DNA of 64,000 nucleotides from Sedimentimonas flavescens (GTDB lineage: Bacteria > Pseudomonadota > Alphaproteobacteria > Rhodobacterales > Rhodobacteraceae). The notes under the pieces are model-generated. The model saw only the letters and a list, made by a program, of their open reading frames with translations. It was not told the origin of the DNA and ran no database searches. The translations under genes were made by a program, and so were the position numbers. The DNA is taken from contig NZ_JAHVAI010000001.1 in assembly GCF_019264375.1 (NCBI RefSeq), positions 124,001-188,000 on the forward strand, given 5' to 3'. Positions 53,804 to 62,903 of this stretch are shown here, piece after piece. Within the stretch, counting starts at the first letter, position 1. The number at the start of each line of letters is the position of its first letter.

Positions 53804-54715
53804 ATGTCCATCCGCCCCGTTCTCGAAACCCGCCGCGCCAAACCCACGATGGAGGGCGCCGGCGTGCGTCTGCACCGCGCCTTCGGCTTCACCGACCCGT
53901 CCGAGCAAGACCCCTTCCTGATGTTTGACGACTTTCGCGGCGATCACCCGTCAGACTATATGGCGGGCTTTCCCTGGCACCCCCATCGCGGGATCGAAAC
54001 CATTACCTATGTTTTGGCAGGCTCGGTCGAACATGGTGACAGCCTTGGCAACGCGGGCTCGCTCGGCGCGGGGGATGTGCAGTGGATGACGGCAGGCTCG
54101 GGCATCTTGCACCAGGAAATGCCCTCGGGCGACACGCAGGGCCGGATGCACGGCTTTCAGCTCTGGGCGAACCTGCCCTCGAACCTCAAGATGACCGCAC
54201 CCCGCTATCAGGACATCAAGGGCACCGACATCCCCGAGGTGATCGACGATGACGGCACGCGCGTGAAGGTGATCACCGGCGCATTCTGGGGCCAACGCGG
54301 CCCGGTGGACGGCATCGCCGCCGATCCGCAATATCTCGACATCTTCGTCCCCGCAGGCCTCAAGAAGGTCTTCCGCATCGACACCTATCGCCGCGCCTTC
54401 GCCTATGTCTTCGACGGCTCGGCCTTCTTCACCGACGCCTCCGCCCCCACCGGCGTGCTGCTCGAAAAAGAGGTGATGGGCCAAGAGGTCAACATCCGCG
54501 ACATGTCGGGCAACCGCACGCTGGTGCGCTTTGGCTCAGGCGATGAGGTCACCGTCCAGGCGGGCGAAAAGGGCGTGCGCTTCCTGCTGATCTCCGGCGC
54601 GCCGATCCAGGAACCCGTCGCCTGGCACGGCCCCATCGTGATGAACACCCAAGAAGAACTGATGCAGGCCTTCCGCGAGTTGCGCAACGGCACCTTCATC
54701 AAGCCCGCACACTGA
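53804..54715 (+). CDS. Pirin family protein
   Basis: This 303-residue bicupin protein has the metal-binding motif PWHPHRGIETITYVL (about 58-72) with two His and the third and fourth ligands in ILHQEMP (about 104-110). The C-terminal pirin domain ends RELRNGTFI. Bacterial pirins can show quercetinase activity or bind metabolic enzymes. The role here is open. CAGGAGG lies before the ATG. It is convergent with the TetR gene. Confidence 0.92.
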   Translation: MSIRPVLETRRAKPTMEGAGVRLHRAFGFTDPSEQDPFLMFDDFRGDHPSDYMAGFPWHPHRGIETITYVLAGSVEHGDSLGNAGSLGAGDVQWMTAGSGILHQEMPSGDTQGRMHGFQLWANLPSNLKMTAPRYQDIKGTDIPEVIDDDGTRVKVITGAFWGQRGPVDGIAADPQYLDIFVPAGLKKVFRIDTYRRAFAYVFDGSAFFTDASAPTGVLLEKEVMGQEVNIRDMSGNRTLVRFGSGDEVTVQAGEKGVRFLLISGAPIQEPVAWHGPIVMNTQEELMQAFRELRNGTFIKPAH

Positions 54716-54734
54716 CCAAGGCCCTTTCGGCTTT

Positions 54735-54790
54735 GCATAAATATCCCGGGGGTGAGGCCGCAAGGCCGAGGGGGCTGGCCCCCTCTCCCC
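54735..54790. repeat. Intergenic palindromic element between pirin and tetR genes
   Basis: TTTGCATAAATATCCCGGGGG is followed by a spacer and the perfect hairpin GAGGGGGC/GCCCCCTC (54768-54785). I recall CATAAATATCCCGGGGG-type elements followed by GC hairpins as frequent at the ends of genes in Rhodobacterales genomes. Here it separates two convergent genes and may act as a bidirectional terminator. Confidence 0.5.
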
Positions 54791-54800
54791 ATCCGCAAGT

Positions 54801-55388
54801 TCAGCCGCTGACCGCCTTGCGCACCATGTCCCAGTAGATGTCCTCGACGGTCGCGCGGCTCAGGCGCCCGCCCTCGCGGAACCAGGTATTCACCCCGGTC
54901 AACATCGCAATGATCGCCATGGTCGCAAGCTTGGTATCAGGCACCAGGAAGGCCCCGGCGGCCTGCCCCGCCTTCAGGATATTTTCCAGCTCCGTCTCAT
55001 AGGCCCGACGCAGCCCCTCGATCACCGCGAAGTTCTCGGGGCTAAGGTTGCGCAACTCCATGTAGCTCAGAAACACCGCCTCGGGGCGCTCGCCGTTGTA
55101 GCGGATGTGAAAGCGCACGAAGGTTTCCAGCGCCCCGACAGGCGACTCGCCACCCCGCTTCTCCTGCCACGCCGCGATCAGCCCATCCATGTGATCCTTG
55201 AGCAGATCGAACAGGAGCGCCTCCTTGTCGGGCGTGTAAAGATAGAGCGCCCCTGCCTGCAAACCCACCGCCGCCGCGATCTGACGCATCGACACCGCAG
55301 CAAAGCCATGACGCGCAAACAACTTCATCGCCTCCGCGCGAATGCGCGGGCCGGTGATTTCGGAATGAGAGCCGGTTTTGCGTGCCAT
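54801..55388 (-). CDS. TetR/AcrR family transcriptional regulator
   Basis: This 195-residue regulator has an N-terminal HTH (about residues 10-57; RAEAMKLFARHGFAAVSMRQIAAAVGLQAGALYLYTPDKEAL) and a C-terminal ligand-binding domain. A perfect palindrome TGAACG-CA-CGTTCA lies 15-28 bases before its start codon, so it probably represses itself. No adjacent target is obvious, since the divergent neighbour is a small lipoprotein gene. The effector is unknown. Confidence 0.88.
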   Translation of the reverse strand: MARKTGSHSEITGPRIRAEAMKLFARHGFAAVSMRQIAAAVGLQAGALYLYTPDKEALLFDLLKDHMDGLIAAWQEKRGGESPVGALETFVRFHIRYNGERPEAVFLSYMELRNLSPENFAVIEGLRRAYETELENILKAGQAAGAFLVPDTKLATMAIIAMLTGVNTWFREGGRLSRATVEDIYWDMVRKAVSG

Positions 55389-55402
55389 GGCGCCACGCTA
55401 AC

Positions 55403-55416
55403 TGAACGCACGTTCA
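55403..55416. promoter_or_regulatory. TetR operator palindrome
   Basis: TGAACGCACGTTCA is a perfect 6-bp inverted repeat with a 2-base centre. It lies in the tetR promoter, and on the minus strand TTGATA is just upstream as a possible -35 element. The symmetry and position are what an autoregulated TetR protein would use. Confidence 0.65.
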
Positions 55417-55490
55417 TTATCAAATCCCTTCGCCCTTCCCTCTGGCATTGCCCGCGCGCGCGCAATATCGTGGCGCGAAAAGGAGCCACC

Positions 55491-55715
55491 ATGCCCCGCC
55501 TCGCCTGCCTTGCCCTGACCCTCGCACTGGCCGCCTGCTCGGCTGGCACGGATGCCGATTATCCCAGCCTGCTCCCGACCAGCGCCCTGCTTGGCGACGC
55601 GGCGCTCACTCCCGATCCCGCGCCGGGGCTAGAGGCCCGCGCCGCCGACCTGCGCGCCCGTGCCGATGCTTTGCGCGCGCCCGTTGTGCCCGAGGGCGAA
55701 TTGCCCGCAAACTAG
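55491..55715 (+). CDS. Small lipoprotein, hypothetical (74 aa)
   Basis: This 74-residue protein has a signal ending in the lipobox LAAC (Cys at about residue 16). A short Pro/Ala/Arg-rich mature part contains an amphipathic helix (LEARAADLRARADALRAP). AAGGAG lies before the ATG. It is divergent from tetR and is followed by hom after 73 bases. No family is recognised, but similar mini-lipoproteins often precede hom in Rhodobacterales as far as I recall. Confidence 0.65.
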   Translation: MPRLACLALTLALAACSAGTDADYPSLLPTSALLGDAALTPDPAPGLEARAADLRARADALRAPVVPEGELPAN

Positions 55716-55788
55716 GTCTTCCCTCCGTTGCAAGGCCGTCCCTTTCCCGGTAACAGACCAGCAGACCATTCAACTTGACGAGGTTCCC

Positions 55789-57087
55789 ATGTCTGCCGTT
55801 TCCGCCACTCCGCTCCGCCTTGGCATCGCGGGGCTCGGCACCGTGGGCATTGGCGTCGTTAAGATCGTGCAGCGCCACGCCGAGATGCTGGAGGCCCGCA
55901 CTGGCCGCCAGGTGGTGATCACCGCCGTCTCGGCCCGCGACCGCACCAAGAACCGCGATGCGGACCTGTCGGGCTATGCCTGGGAAACCGACCCGGTCGC
56001 CCTTGCGACACGCGATGATGTCGATGTCTTCGTCGAGCTGATGGGCGGCCACGAGGGCGCGGCCAAGAACGCGACCGAGGCTGCGCTGCGCGCCGGCAAG
56101 GATGTCGTGACCGCGAACAAGGCGCTTTTGGCACATTACGGACAGGAACTGGCCGAGATGGCCGAGGCCGCAGGCCGCGTGATCCGCTATGAGGCCGCCG
56201 TTGCAGGCGGCATTCCGGTGATCAAGGCCCTGACCGAGGGCCTTGCCGGCAACCAGCTGCGCCGTGTCATGGGCGTGATGAACGGCACCTGCAACTACAT
56301 CCTGACCCGGATGGAGACGGCGGGCCTGCCCTATGACACCGTCTTCGAAGAGGCACGGCAACTGGGCTATCTCGAGGCCGACCCGAACCTTGACGTTGGG
56401 GGTATCGACGCGGGCCACAAGCTCTCGATCCTCGCCGCCATCGCCTTTGGCACCAAGGTGTCGTTCGACGACGTGGTGCTGGAAGGGATCGGCCGGATCT
56501 CGATCGACGACATCCGTCGCGCGGGCGATATGGGCTACAAGATCAAGCTTCTGGGCGTCGCACAGATGACCGGCCGCGGGCTTGAGCAGCGCATGACGCC
56601 CTGCCTTGTGCCCGACAGCTCGCCCTTGGGTCAGCTTCAGGGCGGCACGAATATGGTCGTTCTGGAAGGCGACTCGGTCGGGCAGATCGTGCTGCGCGGC
56701 GCGGGCGCGGGCGAAGGCCCGACGGCCTCGGCGGTCATGGGCGACGTGGCCGATATCGCGCGCGGCCTGCGCCTGCCGACCTTCGGCGTCCCTGCAGCAA
56801 AACTGGCCGAGCCGACGCCCGCCGCCGTCTCGGCCCCGGCGCCCTATTACCTGCGCCTTGAGCTGATGGACAAACCCGGCGCGCTGGCCAAGGTGGCTTC
56901 GGTTCTGGGCGATGCGGGCGTATCGATCTCGCGGATGCGCCAGTATGGCCATGCCGATACCTCGGCCCCGGTGCTGATCGTGACGCACAAGACCACGCGC
57001 GACGCAATCGACGTGGCGATCGGCCGCTTCCCCGCGACCGGCGTGGTCGAAGGCGAACCCGTCGCCATCCGCATCGAAGAAATCTGA
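55789..57087 (+). CDS. hom: Homoserine dehydrogenase
   Basis: This 432-residue enzyme reduces aspartate semialdehyde to homoserine on the way to Thr and Met. It has the NAD(P)-binding GIAGLGTVGIGV (about 12-23), VTANKALLA and GVMNGTCNYIL. The signature EADPNLDVGGIDAGHKLSILAAIAFG is at about 201-226 and is followed by a C-terminal ACT domain (from about 355) for feedback control, probably by threonine. The ATG at 55789 starts MSAVSATPLRLGIAG. Confidence 0.96.
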   Translation: MSAVSATPLRLGIAGLGTVGIGVVKIVQRHAEMLEARTGRQVVITAVSARDRTKNRDADLSGYAWETDPVALATRDDVDVFVELMGGHEGAAKNATEAALRAGKDVVTANKALLAHYGQELAEMAEAAGRVIRYEAAVAGGIPVIKALTEGLAGNQLRRVMGVMNGTCNYILTRMETAGLPYDTVFEEARQLGYLEADPNLDVGGIDAGHKLSILAAIAFGTKVSFDDVVLEGIGRISIDDIRRAGDMGYKIKLLGVAQMTGRGLEQRMTPCLVPDSSPLGQLQGGTNMVVLEGDSVGQIVLRGAGAGEGPTASAVMGDVADIARGLRLPTFGVPAAKLAEPTPAAVSAPAPYYLRLELMDKPGALAKVASVLGDAGVSISRMRQYGHADTSAPVLIVTHKTTRDAIDVAIGRFPATGVVEGEPVAIRIEEI

Positions 57088-57098
57088 CGAGGCGGGCG

Positions 57099-57491
57099 AT
57101 GTTCAGCCATGTGACACTGGGCATCGCCGACCTGACCCGCGCCCGCGCCTTCTATGCCCCGCTGATGGAACTGCTCGGCCTGCGCCTGCGCTTCGACAGC
57201 GACGACGAGGGCTGGATCGGCTGGCAACCTGCCGAAGGCGGGCGCCCGCTTTTCATCGTGACCCGCCCGTTCAACGGTCGCCCACCAACACACGGCAATG
57301 GCGCGATGGTGGCCTTCCTTGCCCCCGACCGCGCGGCGGTGGACGCCGCCTACCTGCACGCCCTTGCGCATGGCGGCACAGACGTGGGCGCCCCCGGTCT
57401 GCGCCCGCATTACCACCCCGACTATTACGCCGCCTATTTCCGCGACCCTGACGGAAACAAGCTCTGCACCGTCTGCCATACGCCGGTTTGA
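57099..57491 (+). CDS. VOC family (glyoxalase-like) protein
   Basis: This 130-residue protein has a single vicinal-oxygen-chelate domain starting MFSHVTLGIADLTRARAFY. Metal-ligand candidates are His4 and a Glu/Asp late in the chain (AAYFRDPDGNKLCTV). Such single-domain VOC proteins are often lyases or antibiotic-binding relatives. The substrate cannot be predicted. It follows hom after 11 bases and could be cotranscribed. Confidence 0.85.
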   Translation: MFSHVTLGIADLTRARAFYAPLMELLGLRLRFDSDDEGWIGWQPAEGGRPLFIVTRPFNGRPPTHGNGAMVAFLAPDRAAVDAAYLHALAHGGTDVGAPGLRPHYHPDYYAAYFRDPDGNKLCTVCHTPV

Positions 57492-57588
57492 CGTGCTCGC
57501 GGCCTCGTTAGCGATCTCAGGCTTGTAGTTTGGGGCCTAACTGGCTTACCTGTGCCCGGCCCTTCGCTCTGGCAGACAGGAACACAAG

Positions 57589-58554
57589 ATGACCTCCCCC
57601 ACCGATTTCAACGACCGCATGCTTTCGCTCGGGCTTGCCCGCGTGTCCGAAGCCGCGGCCCATGCCTCCGCCCGCCTGATCGGCCGCGGCGATGAGAAGG
57701 CCGCCGACCAGGCCGCCGTCAACGCCATGCGCGACCAGCTCAACATGCTCGACATCAAGGGCGTCGTCGTGATCGGCGAGGGTGAGCGCGACGAGGCCCC
57801 GATGCTCTACATCGGTGAAGAGGTCGGCACCGGGAACGGCCCCGCCGTGGACATCGCACTCGACCCGCTCGAAGGCACCACGCTGACCGCCAAGGACATG
57901 CCGAACGCGCTGACCGTGATCGCCATGGCGCAGCGCGGCACCCTGCTGCACGCCCCCGACGTCTACATGGACAAGCTGGCCATCGGCCCGGGCTATCCCA
58001 AGGATGTCGTCAGCCTCGAAATGACCCCGACCGAGCGCGTCCTGGCGCTGGCCGCTGCGGGCGGCGTGAAGCCCGAGGACATCACCTGCTGCATCCTCGA
58101 GCGTCCCCGCCACGAAGACCTGATCGCCGAAGTCCGCGAGACCGGCGCCGCGATCCGCCTGATCACCGATGGCGACGTGGCCGGTGTGATCCACTGCGCC
58201 GAGGCCGAGATCACCGGCATCGACATGTACATGGGCTCGGGCGGCGCGCCCGAGGGCGTTCTGGCAGCCTCGGCTTTGAAATGCATGGGCGGCCAGATGT
58301 GGGGCAAGCTGCTGTTCCGCAACGATGACGAACGGGGCCGCGCGGCCAAAGCCGGCATCACCAACCTCGACAAGATCTACGCCCGCGACGAGTTGGTCAC
58401 CGGCGACGTGATCTTTGCCGCGACCGGGGTCACCAACGGCTCGATCGTGCAGGGCGTCAAGCGCGAGCCGAACTACATCGAGACCGAGACGATCCTGATG
58501 CGCTCCAAGACCGGCTCGGTGCGCCGCATGATCTACCGCAACCCGATCAAGTAA
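57589..58554 (+). CDS. glpX: Fructose-1,6-bisphosphatase, class II
   Basis: This 321-residue GlpX-type phosphatase of gluconeogenesis and the Calvin cycle has GEGERDEAPMLYIGE (about 63-77), the metal- and phosphate-binding DPLEGTT (about 94-100), and GGAPEGVLAASALKCMGG (about 218-235). Position after hom is frequent in alphaproteobacteria. A strong terminator follows. Confidence 0.95.
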   Translation: MTSPTDFNDRMLSLGLARVSEAAAHASARLIGRGDEKAADQAAVNAMRDQLNMLDIKGVVVIGEGERDEAPMLYIGEEVGTGNGPAVDIALDPLEGTTLTAKDMPNALTVIAMAQRGTLLHAPDVYMDKLAIGPGYPKDVVSLEMTPTERVLALAAAGGVKPEDITCCILERPRHEDLIAEVRETGAAIRLITDGDVAGVIHCAEAEITGIDMYMGSGGAPEGVLAASALKCMGGQMWGKLLFRNDDERGRAAKAGITNLDKIYARDELVTGDVIFAATGVTNGSIVQGVKREPNYIETETILMRSKTGSVRRMIYRNPIK

Positions 58555-58575
58555 GGCGCCGATCCGCGCGTTATG

Positions 58576-58599
58576 AAAGCCCCGCCACGGCGGGGCTTT
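58576..58599 (+). terminator. Terminator of glpX
   Basis: The 11-bp stem AAAGCCCCGCC/GGCGGGGCTTT with a 2-base loop is followed by TTTTCGTTTT. It lies 22 bases past the stop. Confidence 0.9.
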
Positions 58600-58631
58600 T
58601 CGTTTTGGCAGATTTTGCGTAGACCAAGGAT

Positions 58632-60377
58632 ATGAACGCATTCCTTGGTGTAGATCTGTCCCTGACGGGGCGCCGCTGGATTGGCCCCACGGCCGAGGCC
58701 GACCGGCTGGCCGAGGCCATGGTGCAGGAAACCCGCCTGCCCCTGCCGCTGGCGCGCATCCTTGTCGCGCGTGGCGTGCCCCCCGAGGATGCCGCGAGCT
58801 TCCTTGAACCCACCCTGCGCGAGTTGCTGCCCGATCCGCGCCAGATGAAGGACATGGAGACCGCCGCCGCACGCTTCCTGCGCGCCCTACGCGAGGGCGA
58901 GAAGATCGCCGTCTTCGCCGATTACGATGTCGATGGCGGCTCCTCTGCCGCGCTTCTGCTGACATGGTTGCGCCATTTCGGGCGGCAGGCGACGCTTTAC
59001 ATCCCCGACCGGATCGACGAGGGCTATGGCCCCAACGTCCCCGCGATGCAGGCCCTCGCGCGCGAGCATTCGCTGATCGTCTGCGTCGATTGCGGCACGC
59101 TCAGCCATGAACCGATCGCGGCGGCAAAGCCCGCCGATGTGGTCATCCTCGACCACCACCTGGGCGGCGAGACCCTGCCCGATTGCGTGGCCTGCGTGAA
59201 CCCCAACCGGCAGGACGAAAGCGGCGATCTGGGGCATCTCTGCGCGGCCTCGGTTGTTTTCCTGATGTTGGTCGAGGCGAACCGCCAGCTGCGCGCCGAG
59301 GGCACGCAGGGCCCCGACCTGATGGCGCTTCTGGATCTGGTGGCGCTGGCGACCGTCGCCGATGTGGCTCCGCTTGTGGGCGTGAACCGCGCGCTGGTGC
59401 GGCAGGGCCTCAAGGTCATGGCGCGGCGCGAGCGGCCCGGCCTGCGGGCGCTGGCCGATGTGGCGCGCATGGACAAGGCGCCAAGCGCCTATTCGCTGGG
59501 GTTCCTGCTTGGCCCGCGGGTGAACGCGGGCGGGCGTATCGGCGCGGCCGATCTGGGCGCGCGGCTGCTGGCCACCACCGACGAGACCGAGGCGCAGATG
59601 CTGGCCGAGCGTCTCGATCAGCTCAACACCGAACGCCGCGAGATCGAGAATCGGGTCCGGGACGCGGCGCTCGCGCAGGCCGAGGAACGCGGCCTCGATG
59701 CGCCCCTTGTCTGGGCTGCGGGCGAGGGCTGGCATCCGGGCGTCGTAGGCATCGTCGCCGCGCGCCTGAAAGAGGCCACCAACCGCCCCGCCGTGGTGAT
59801 CGGGCTTGAGGGCGGGATCGGCAAGGGCTCGGCCCGCTCGGTCTCGGGCGTCGATCTGGGGGCCTCGGTGCAGCGTGTGGCCGCCGAGGGGCTGCTGCTC
59901 AAGGGCGGCGGTCACAAGATGGCTGCGGGCCTGACCGTGGCCGAGGACCGCATCGAGGCGGCCATGGCCCGCCTCTCCGAGTTGCTGGAGCGTCAGGGCG
60001 CGGGCACAGGCGGGCCGCGCGATCTGCGCCTTGATGGTCTGCTTCTGCCCGGCGCCGCCACCCCCGCCCTGATCGACGAGATCGACAAGGCCGGCCCCTT
60101 CGGCCAGGGCGCCCCCGCCCCGCGTTTCGCCTTCCCGGCGATGGAGATCCGCAGCCCTCGCCAGATCGGCGAAACCCATCTGCGCTTCACCTTTTCCGAC
60201 GGCATGGGGGCGCGGATCGACGCGGTCTCGTTCGGAGCTTTCGACGGGCCACTTGGCCCCGCGCTTTCGAATCCCGGCAGCGCGCGTTTCCACCTTGCCG
60301 GGCGGCTTGAGATCAACACATGGGGCGGCCGGACCAAGGTTCAGCTGCGCCTTGAGGACGCCGCGCGGGCGGAATAA
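58632..60377 (+). CDS. recJ: Single-stranded-DNA-specific exonuclease RecJ
   Basis: This 581-residue 5'-3' exonuclease has the DHH-family motifs ADYDVDGGSSAAL (about 96-108), CVDCGT, LDHHLGGE (about 175-182) and, in the DHHA1 domain, GGGHKMAAG (about 422-430). An OB-fold C-terminal part ends the protein. It starts MNAFLGVDLSLTGRRW, 32 bases after the glpX terminator. Confidence 0.95.
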   Translation: MNAFLGVDLSLTGRRWIGPTAEADRLAEAMVQETRLPLPLARILVARGVPPEDAASFLEPTLRELLPDPRQMKDMETAAARFLRALREGEKIAVFADYDVDGGSSAALLLTWLRHFGRQATLYIPDRIDEGYGPNVPAMQALAREHSLIVCVDCGTLSHEPIAAAKPADVVILDHHLGGETLPDCVACVNPNRQDESGDLGHLCAASVVFLMLVEANRQLRAEGTQGPDLMALLDLVALATVADVAPLVGVNRALVRQGLKVMARRERPGLRALADVARMDKAPSAYSLGFLLGPRVNAGGRIGAADLGARLLATTDETEAQMLAERLDQLNTERREIENRVRDAALAQAEERGLDAPLVWAAGEGWHPGVVGIVAARLKEATNRPAVVIGLEGGIGKGSARSVSGVDLGASVQRVAAEGLLLKGGGHKMAAGLTVAEDRIEAAMARLSELLERQGAGTGGPRDLRLDGLLLPGAATPALIDEIDKAGPFGQGAPAPRFAFPAMEIRSPRQIGETHLRFTFSDGMGARIDAVSFGAFDGPLGPALSNPGSARFHLAGRLEINTWGGRTKVQLRLEDAARAE

Positions 60378-60489
60378 TCCCGCATACAAAGGCGTTTCGC
60401 AAACGCCCGAAACGAGTTTGAGATTTCTCGAAAAAACCTCTTGCGCGTCCAAACGGGCTGCCGTATGAACCGCCCCACGCTGCAAGGAT

Positions 60490-60564
60490 GGCCCGTTCGT
60501 CTATCGGTTAGGACGTCAGGTTTTCAACCTGAAAAGAGGGGTTCGACTCCCCTACGGGCTGCCA
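60490..60564 (+). tRNA. tRNA-Glu (TTC), copy 1
   Basis: A 75-base cloverleaf with encoded CCA. Acceptor GGCCCGT pairs with ACGGGCT (one G-U), discriminator G73, anticodon stem-loop CAGGTTTTCAACCTG (anticodon TTC), T-arm with GTTCGACTC. It is identical to the copy 20 bases downstream. Confidence 0.97.
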
Positions 60565-60584
60565 ATCCTGCGACGTGCCAGCGC

Positions 60585-60659
60585 GGCCCGTTCGTCTATC
60601 GGTTAGGACGTCAGGTTTTCAACCTGAAAAGAGGGGTTCGACTCCCCTACGGGCTGCCA
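60585..60659 (+). tRNA. tRNA-Glu (TTC), copy 2
   Basis: A 75-base tRNA identical in sequence to the preceding one, separated by 20 bases. The pair arose by tandem duplication and is probably cotranscribed. Confidence 0.97.
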
Positions 60660-60740
60660 CGCTTTCCCAGATAAAACAGACGCCGCATCGACCCGAGAGG
60701 GCCGACGTGTGTTTTTTGCCCAAGCCCATGACATAAAACA

Positions 60741-60767
60741 AAAAAGGCGGCCCTTGTCGGACCGCCC
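60741..60767 (-). terminator. Terminator of the bufA-D operon
   Basis: On the minus strand the stem GGGCGGTCC/GGGCCGCC is followed by TTTTTTGTTTT. It lies 22 bases after the bufD stop and closes the operon. Confidence 0.85.
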
Positions 60768-60788
60768 AGTGATGCATTTGCATGTCGC

Positions 60789-61250
60789 TCAGACGTGGCG
60801 GGTCATCCCTGCCCCGGTCTCTCCGCTGTTACGCAGCAAAAGCGCGTCCAGCGACAGCCGCCCCGGCCCGCCCGAGATGAGGCCAAGGAAACAGGCCGCC
60901 CAGATGCCATGCACGGGCCAGGCGTCAGGATAAACGAAGACCTGGATCACCGTAGTCATCCCCAAGAGCGCCAGCGCCGCCAGCCGTGTCCCCAAGCCCA
61001 GAACCAGCAGGATCGGCAGCGTCAGTTCGGCGCTGGTGGCCATCACCGCGGCAAGCTTGGAGGGGATCAGCGGTAGGGCGTATTCGTGCTCGAACAGGAA
61101 ATAGGTGCTCTCCTTGATCGAGAAGCCTTCGATCTTGGTCTGCCCCGAGGCCCAGAAGGTCCAGGCCGGGAACAGGCGTAGCGCAAGGCCGGCAATATCC
61201 CAGGGCATCCGGGCCAGCAGCGCGTCGGCGCGGTTCAACAGGTTCAGCAT
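60789..61250 (-). CDS. bufD: DoxX family membrane protein of bufferin operon
   Basis: This 153-residue protein has four hydrophobic spans (about 20-40, 65-90, 95-115 and 118-140). It carries DoxX features, with [20 protein letters not shown] near the start. It is the fourth gene of bufA-bufB-bufC-bufD, overlapping bufC by 7 bases. DoxX proteins often occur with DUF692/DUF2063 pairs, and redox or membrane roles are suspected, not shown. The ATG at 61250 ([12 protein letters not shown]) is chosen. Confidence 0.82.
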   Translation of the reverse strand: MLNLLNRADALLARMPWDIAGLALRLFPAWTFWASGQTKIEGFSIKESTYFLFEHEYALPLIPSKLAAVMATSAELTLPILLVLGLGTRLAALALLGMTTVIQVFVYPDAWPVHGIWAACFLGLISGGPGRLSLDALLLRNSGETGAGMTRHV

Positions 61251-62008
61251 GTGCAGTCCTCCCATCCGATGATTGCGCCCGCCGCGAAGAGGCGGAACAG
61301 GATTGGCCCGACGTCAAAGCCGGGCTCGGCCGTCGCTGCGGCCTCGGCCGCGCGGATCAGCGGCGCTTGCCCCAACAGTTCACGCGCAAAGGCCGCCTCG
61401 CCCGGGCCAAGTGCCCAGACCGGCACGTCAAGCTTGCGATCGCGCAGCACCAGCGCCGTCTCGGGGCGGTCCTCGATCTCTTGCGGGGCGGCGCCGGGCT
61501 GGTTCGCGGCCCAGATCGCGCGGATCGCGTGACCCGAGGCGATCAGGGTGACCGACGGGTGCAGCACCAGCCGGATCGCATCGGCCCGCGCCGCCAGCGC
61601 GCCCAGATCGGCAGGGGCGAGCGCGGGCAGGTCGGCGGCGTGATAGGCCTGCCCCCGCGCATATTCGAGCCGCGCGACATCGGGCAGATAGGGCAGCGCC
61701 GCGACCGGTGGAAAACCTTCCAGAAATTCGGCGAAGCCCTCCCCCCAGGCAAAGAGCACGGGCGAGTTCGGCGGGTCGGCCTCGACATAGACCCGCGCCA
61801 TGGCGTTGAAGAAATCTGCGCCAACGAGGCGCTCGATCACCGGAAAGCGGGCCGCCAGCGCGCGGCCAAGCGAATGCAGCACATTGTTGCGATAGACAGC
61901 GAAACGCTGCGCGGCCTCGGCCGGATCGCGCGCGGTTACGCCTTGCGGCAGCTCACCATCGAAGATGCCCCGGCGAAACGACTGCGCGAAGGCTTCATGC
62001 GCAGACAT
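61244..62008 (-). CDS. bufC: DUF2063 protein, partner of the MNIO enzyme
   Basis: This 254-residue protein has the DUF2063 pattern at its N-terminus ([28 protein letters not shown], about 37-64, followed by [19 protein letters not shown]). A smaller C-terminal domain completes it. In bufferin and methanobactin-like systems a DUF2063/MbnC-type partner recognises the precursor and binds the DUF692 enzyme. It overlaps bufB by 14 bases, a sign of coupled translation of the two partners. Confidence 0.85.
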   Translation of the reverse strand: MSAHEAFAQSFRRGIFDGELPQGVTARDPAEAAQRFAVYRNNVLHSLGRALAARFPVIERLVGADFFNAMARVYVEADPPNSPVLFAWGEGFAEFLEGFPPVAALPYLPDVARLEYARGQAYHAADLPALAPADLGALAARADAIRLVLHPSVTLIASGHAIRAIWAANQPGAAPQEIEDRPETALVLRDRKLDVPVWALGPGEAAFARELLGQAPLIRAAEAAATAEPGFDVGPILFRLFAAGAIIGWEDCTC

Positions 62009-62852
62009 GGGTCCGCTCCGCTTGGGGCGCATGGGCGCGCAGGATACGGGCTGCCCGGCGGGCCTCGTCCAGCAGGACCGGGTAATCGGGCACATCGTTA
62101 TCCCATTCGATCAGGCTGGGCAGCGGCCCGGTGCGGGCGATGACCTCGTCAAACAGCGTCCAGACCGGATCGGCCACCGGCGCGCCGTGGCTGTCGATCA
62201 GCAAGGGCCCCGAGGGCAGTTCCTCAACCGCGTGACCGCCCAGATGAATCTCGCCCACCTGATCAAAGGGGAACTCGGCCAGATAGGCGCGCGCATCGGT
62301 GCGGTGGTTCGTGGCCGAGACAAAGACGTTGTTCACGTCGAGCAGCAGTCCGCAGCCGGTGCGCTGCGCGATGGCGCGCAGGAACTCGGTCTCGGGGATG
62401 GTCGAGGTTTCGAAAAGAACATAGGTCGAGGGGGTTTCCAGAAGCATCCGGCGCCCGAGGGCTTCTTGCACCTCATCGACATGGTCGCAGACGATGCGCA
62501 GGGTTTCGTCGGTATAGGGCAAGGGCAGCAGGTCATTGAGATAGGCCTCGCCGTGGCTCGACCAGGCCAGATGCTCGGAAAAACTCTCGGGTTGGTAGCG
62601 ATCGACCAGCGCGCGCAGCCGCGCCAGATGCGCCGTGTCGAGCCGCCCCGGTCCGCCTATCGACAACCCCACGCCATGCAGCGAAATCCCGAAATCGGCG
62701 CGCAGCGCGGTCAGCATCGCATGCGGCGGGCCGCCCGCGCCCATGTAATTCTCGGCATGGATCTCGAAGAAGCCCAGATCGGGGTCACAGGCGATCTGCG
62801 AGAAATGCTCGGGCTTGAAGCCAAGGCCGGGGCGTGCGGGAAGCTGGGTCAT
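61995..62852 (-). CDS. bufB: MNIO/DUF692 multinuclear iron oxidase (bufferin-modifying enzyme)
   Basis: This 285-residue TIM-barrel protein is of the DUF692/MbnB family. Metal-ligand motifs are visible: ENYMG (about 34), [38 protein letters not shown] and the final IEWDND. MNIO enzymes are non-heme di-/tri-iron oxidases that modify cysteines of ribosomal peptides. In bufferins they are reported to form thiooxazole-type groups. AGGAGAGAG lies before the ATG. Confidence 0.92.
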   Translation of the reverse strand: MTQLPARPGLGFKPEHFSQIACDPDLGFFEIHAENYMGAGGPPHAMLTALRADFGISLHGVGLSIGGPGRLDTAHLARLRALVDRYQPESFSEHLAWSSHGEAYLNDLLPLPYTDETLRIVCDHVDEVQEALGRRMLLETPSTYVLFETSTIPETEFLRAIAQRTGCGLLLDVNNVFVSATNHRTDARAYLAEFPFDQVGEIHLGGHAVEELPSGPLLIDSHGAPVADPVWTLFDEVIARTGPLPSLIEWDNDVPDYPVLLDEARRAARILRAHAPQAERTHVCA

Positions 62853-62874
62853 CGTCTCTCTCCTGATGGGGAAA

Positions 62875-62897
62875 GGGGCGCGGAGAGACCGCGCCCC
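62875..62897 (-). terminator. Strong hairpin between bufA and bufB (probable attenuator)
   Basis: The perfect 9-bp stem GGGGCGCGG/CCGCGCCCC with a 5-base loop starts 7 bases after the bufA stop and is followed by TTTCCCC on the minus strand. The short T-run suggests partial termination or 3'-end protection of a bufA transcript. The ribosome-binding site of bufB lies just after it. Confidence 0.75.
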
Positions 62898-62903
62898 GCC
62901 AGA

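Noticed and set aside
60490-60659. Attachment site at the duplicated tRNA-Glu genes
   Set aside because: The duplication covers exactly the whole tRNA and no integrase or mobile gene lies near it.
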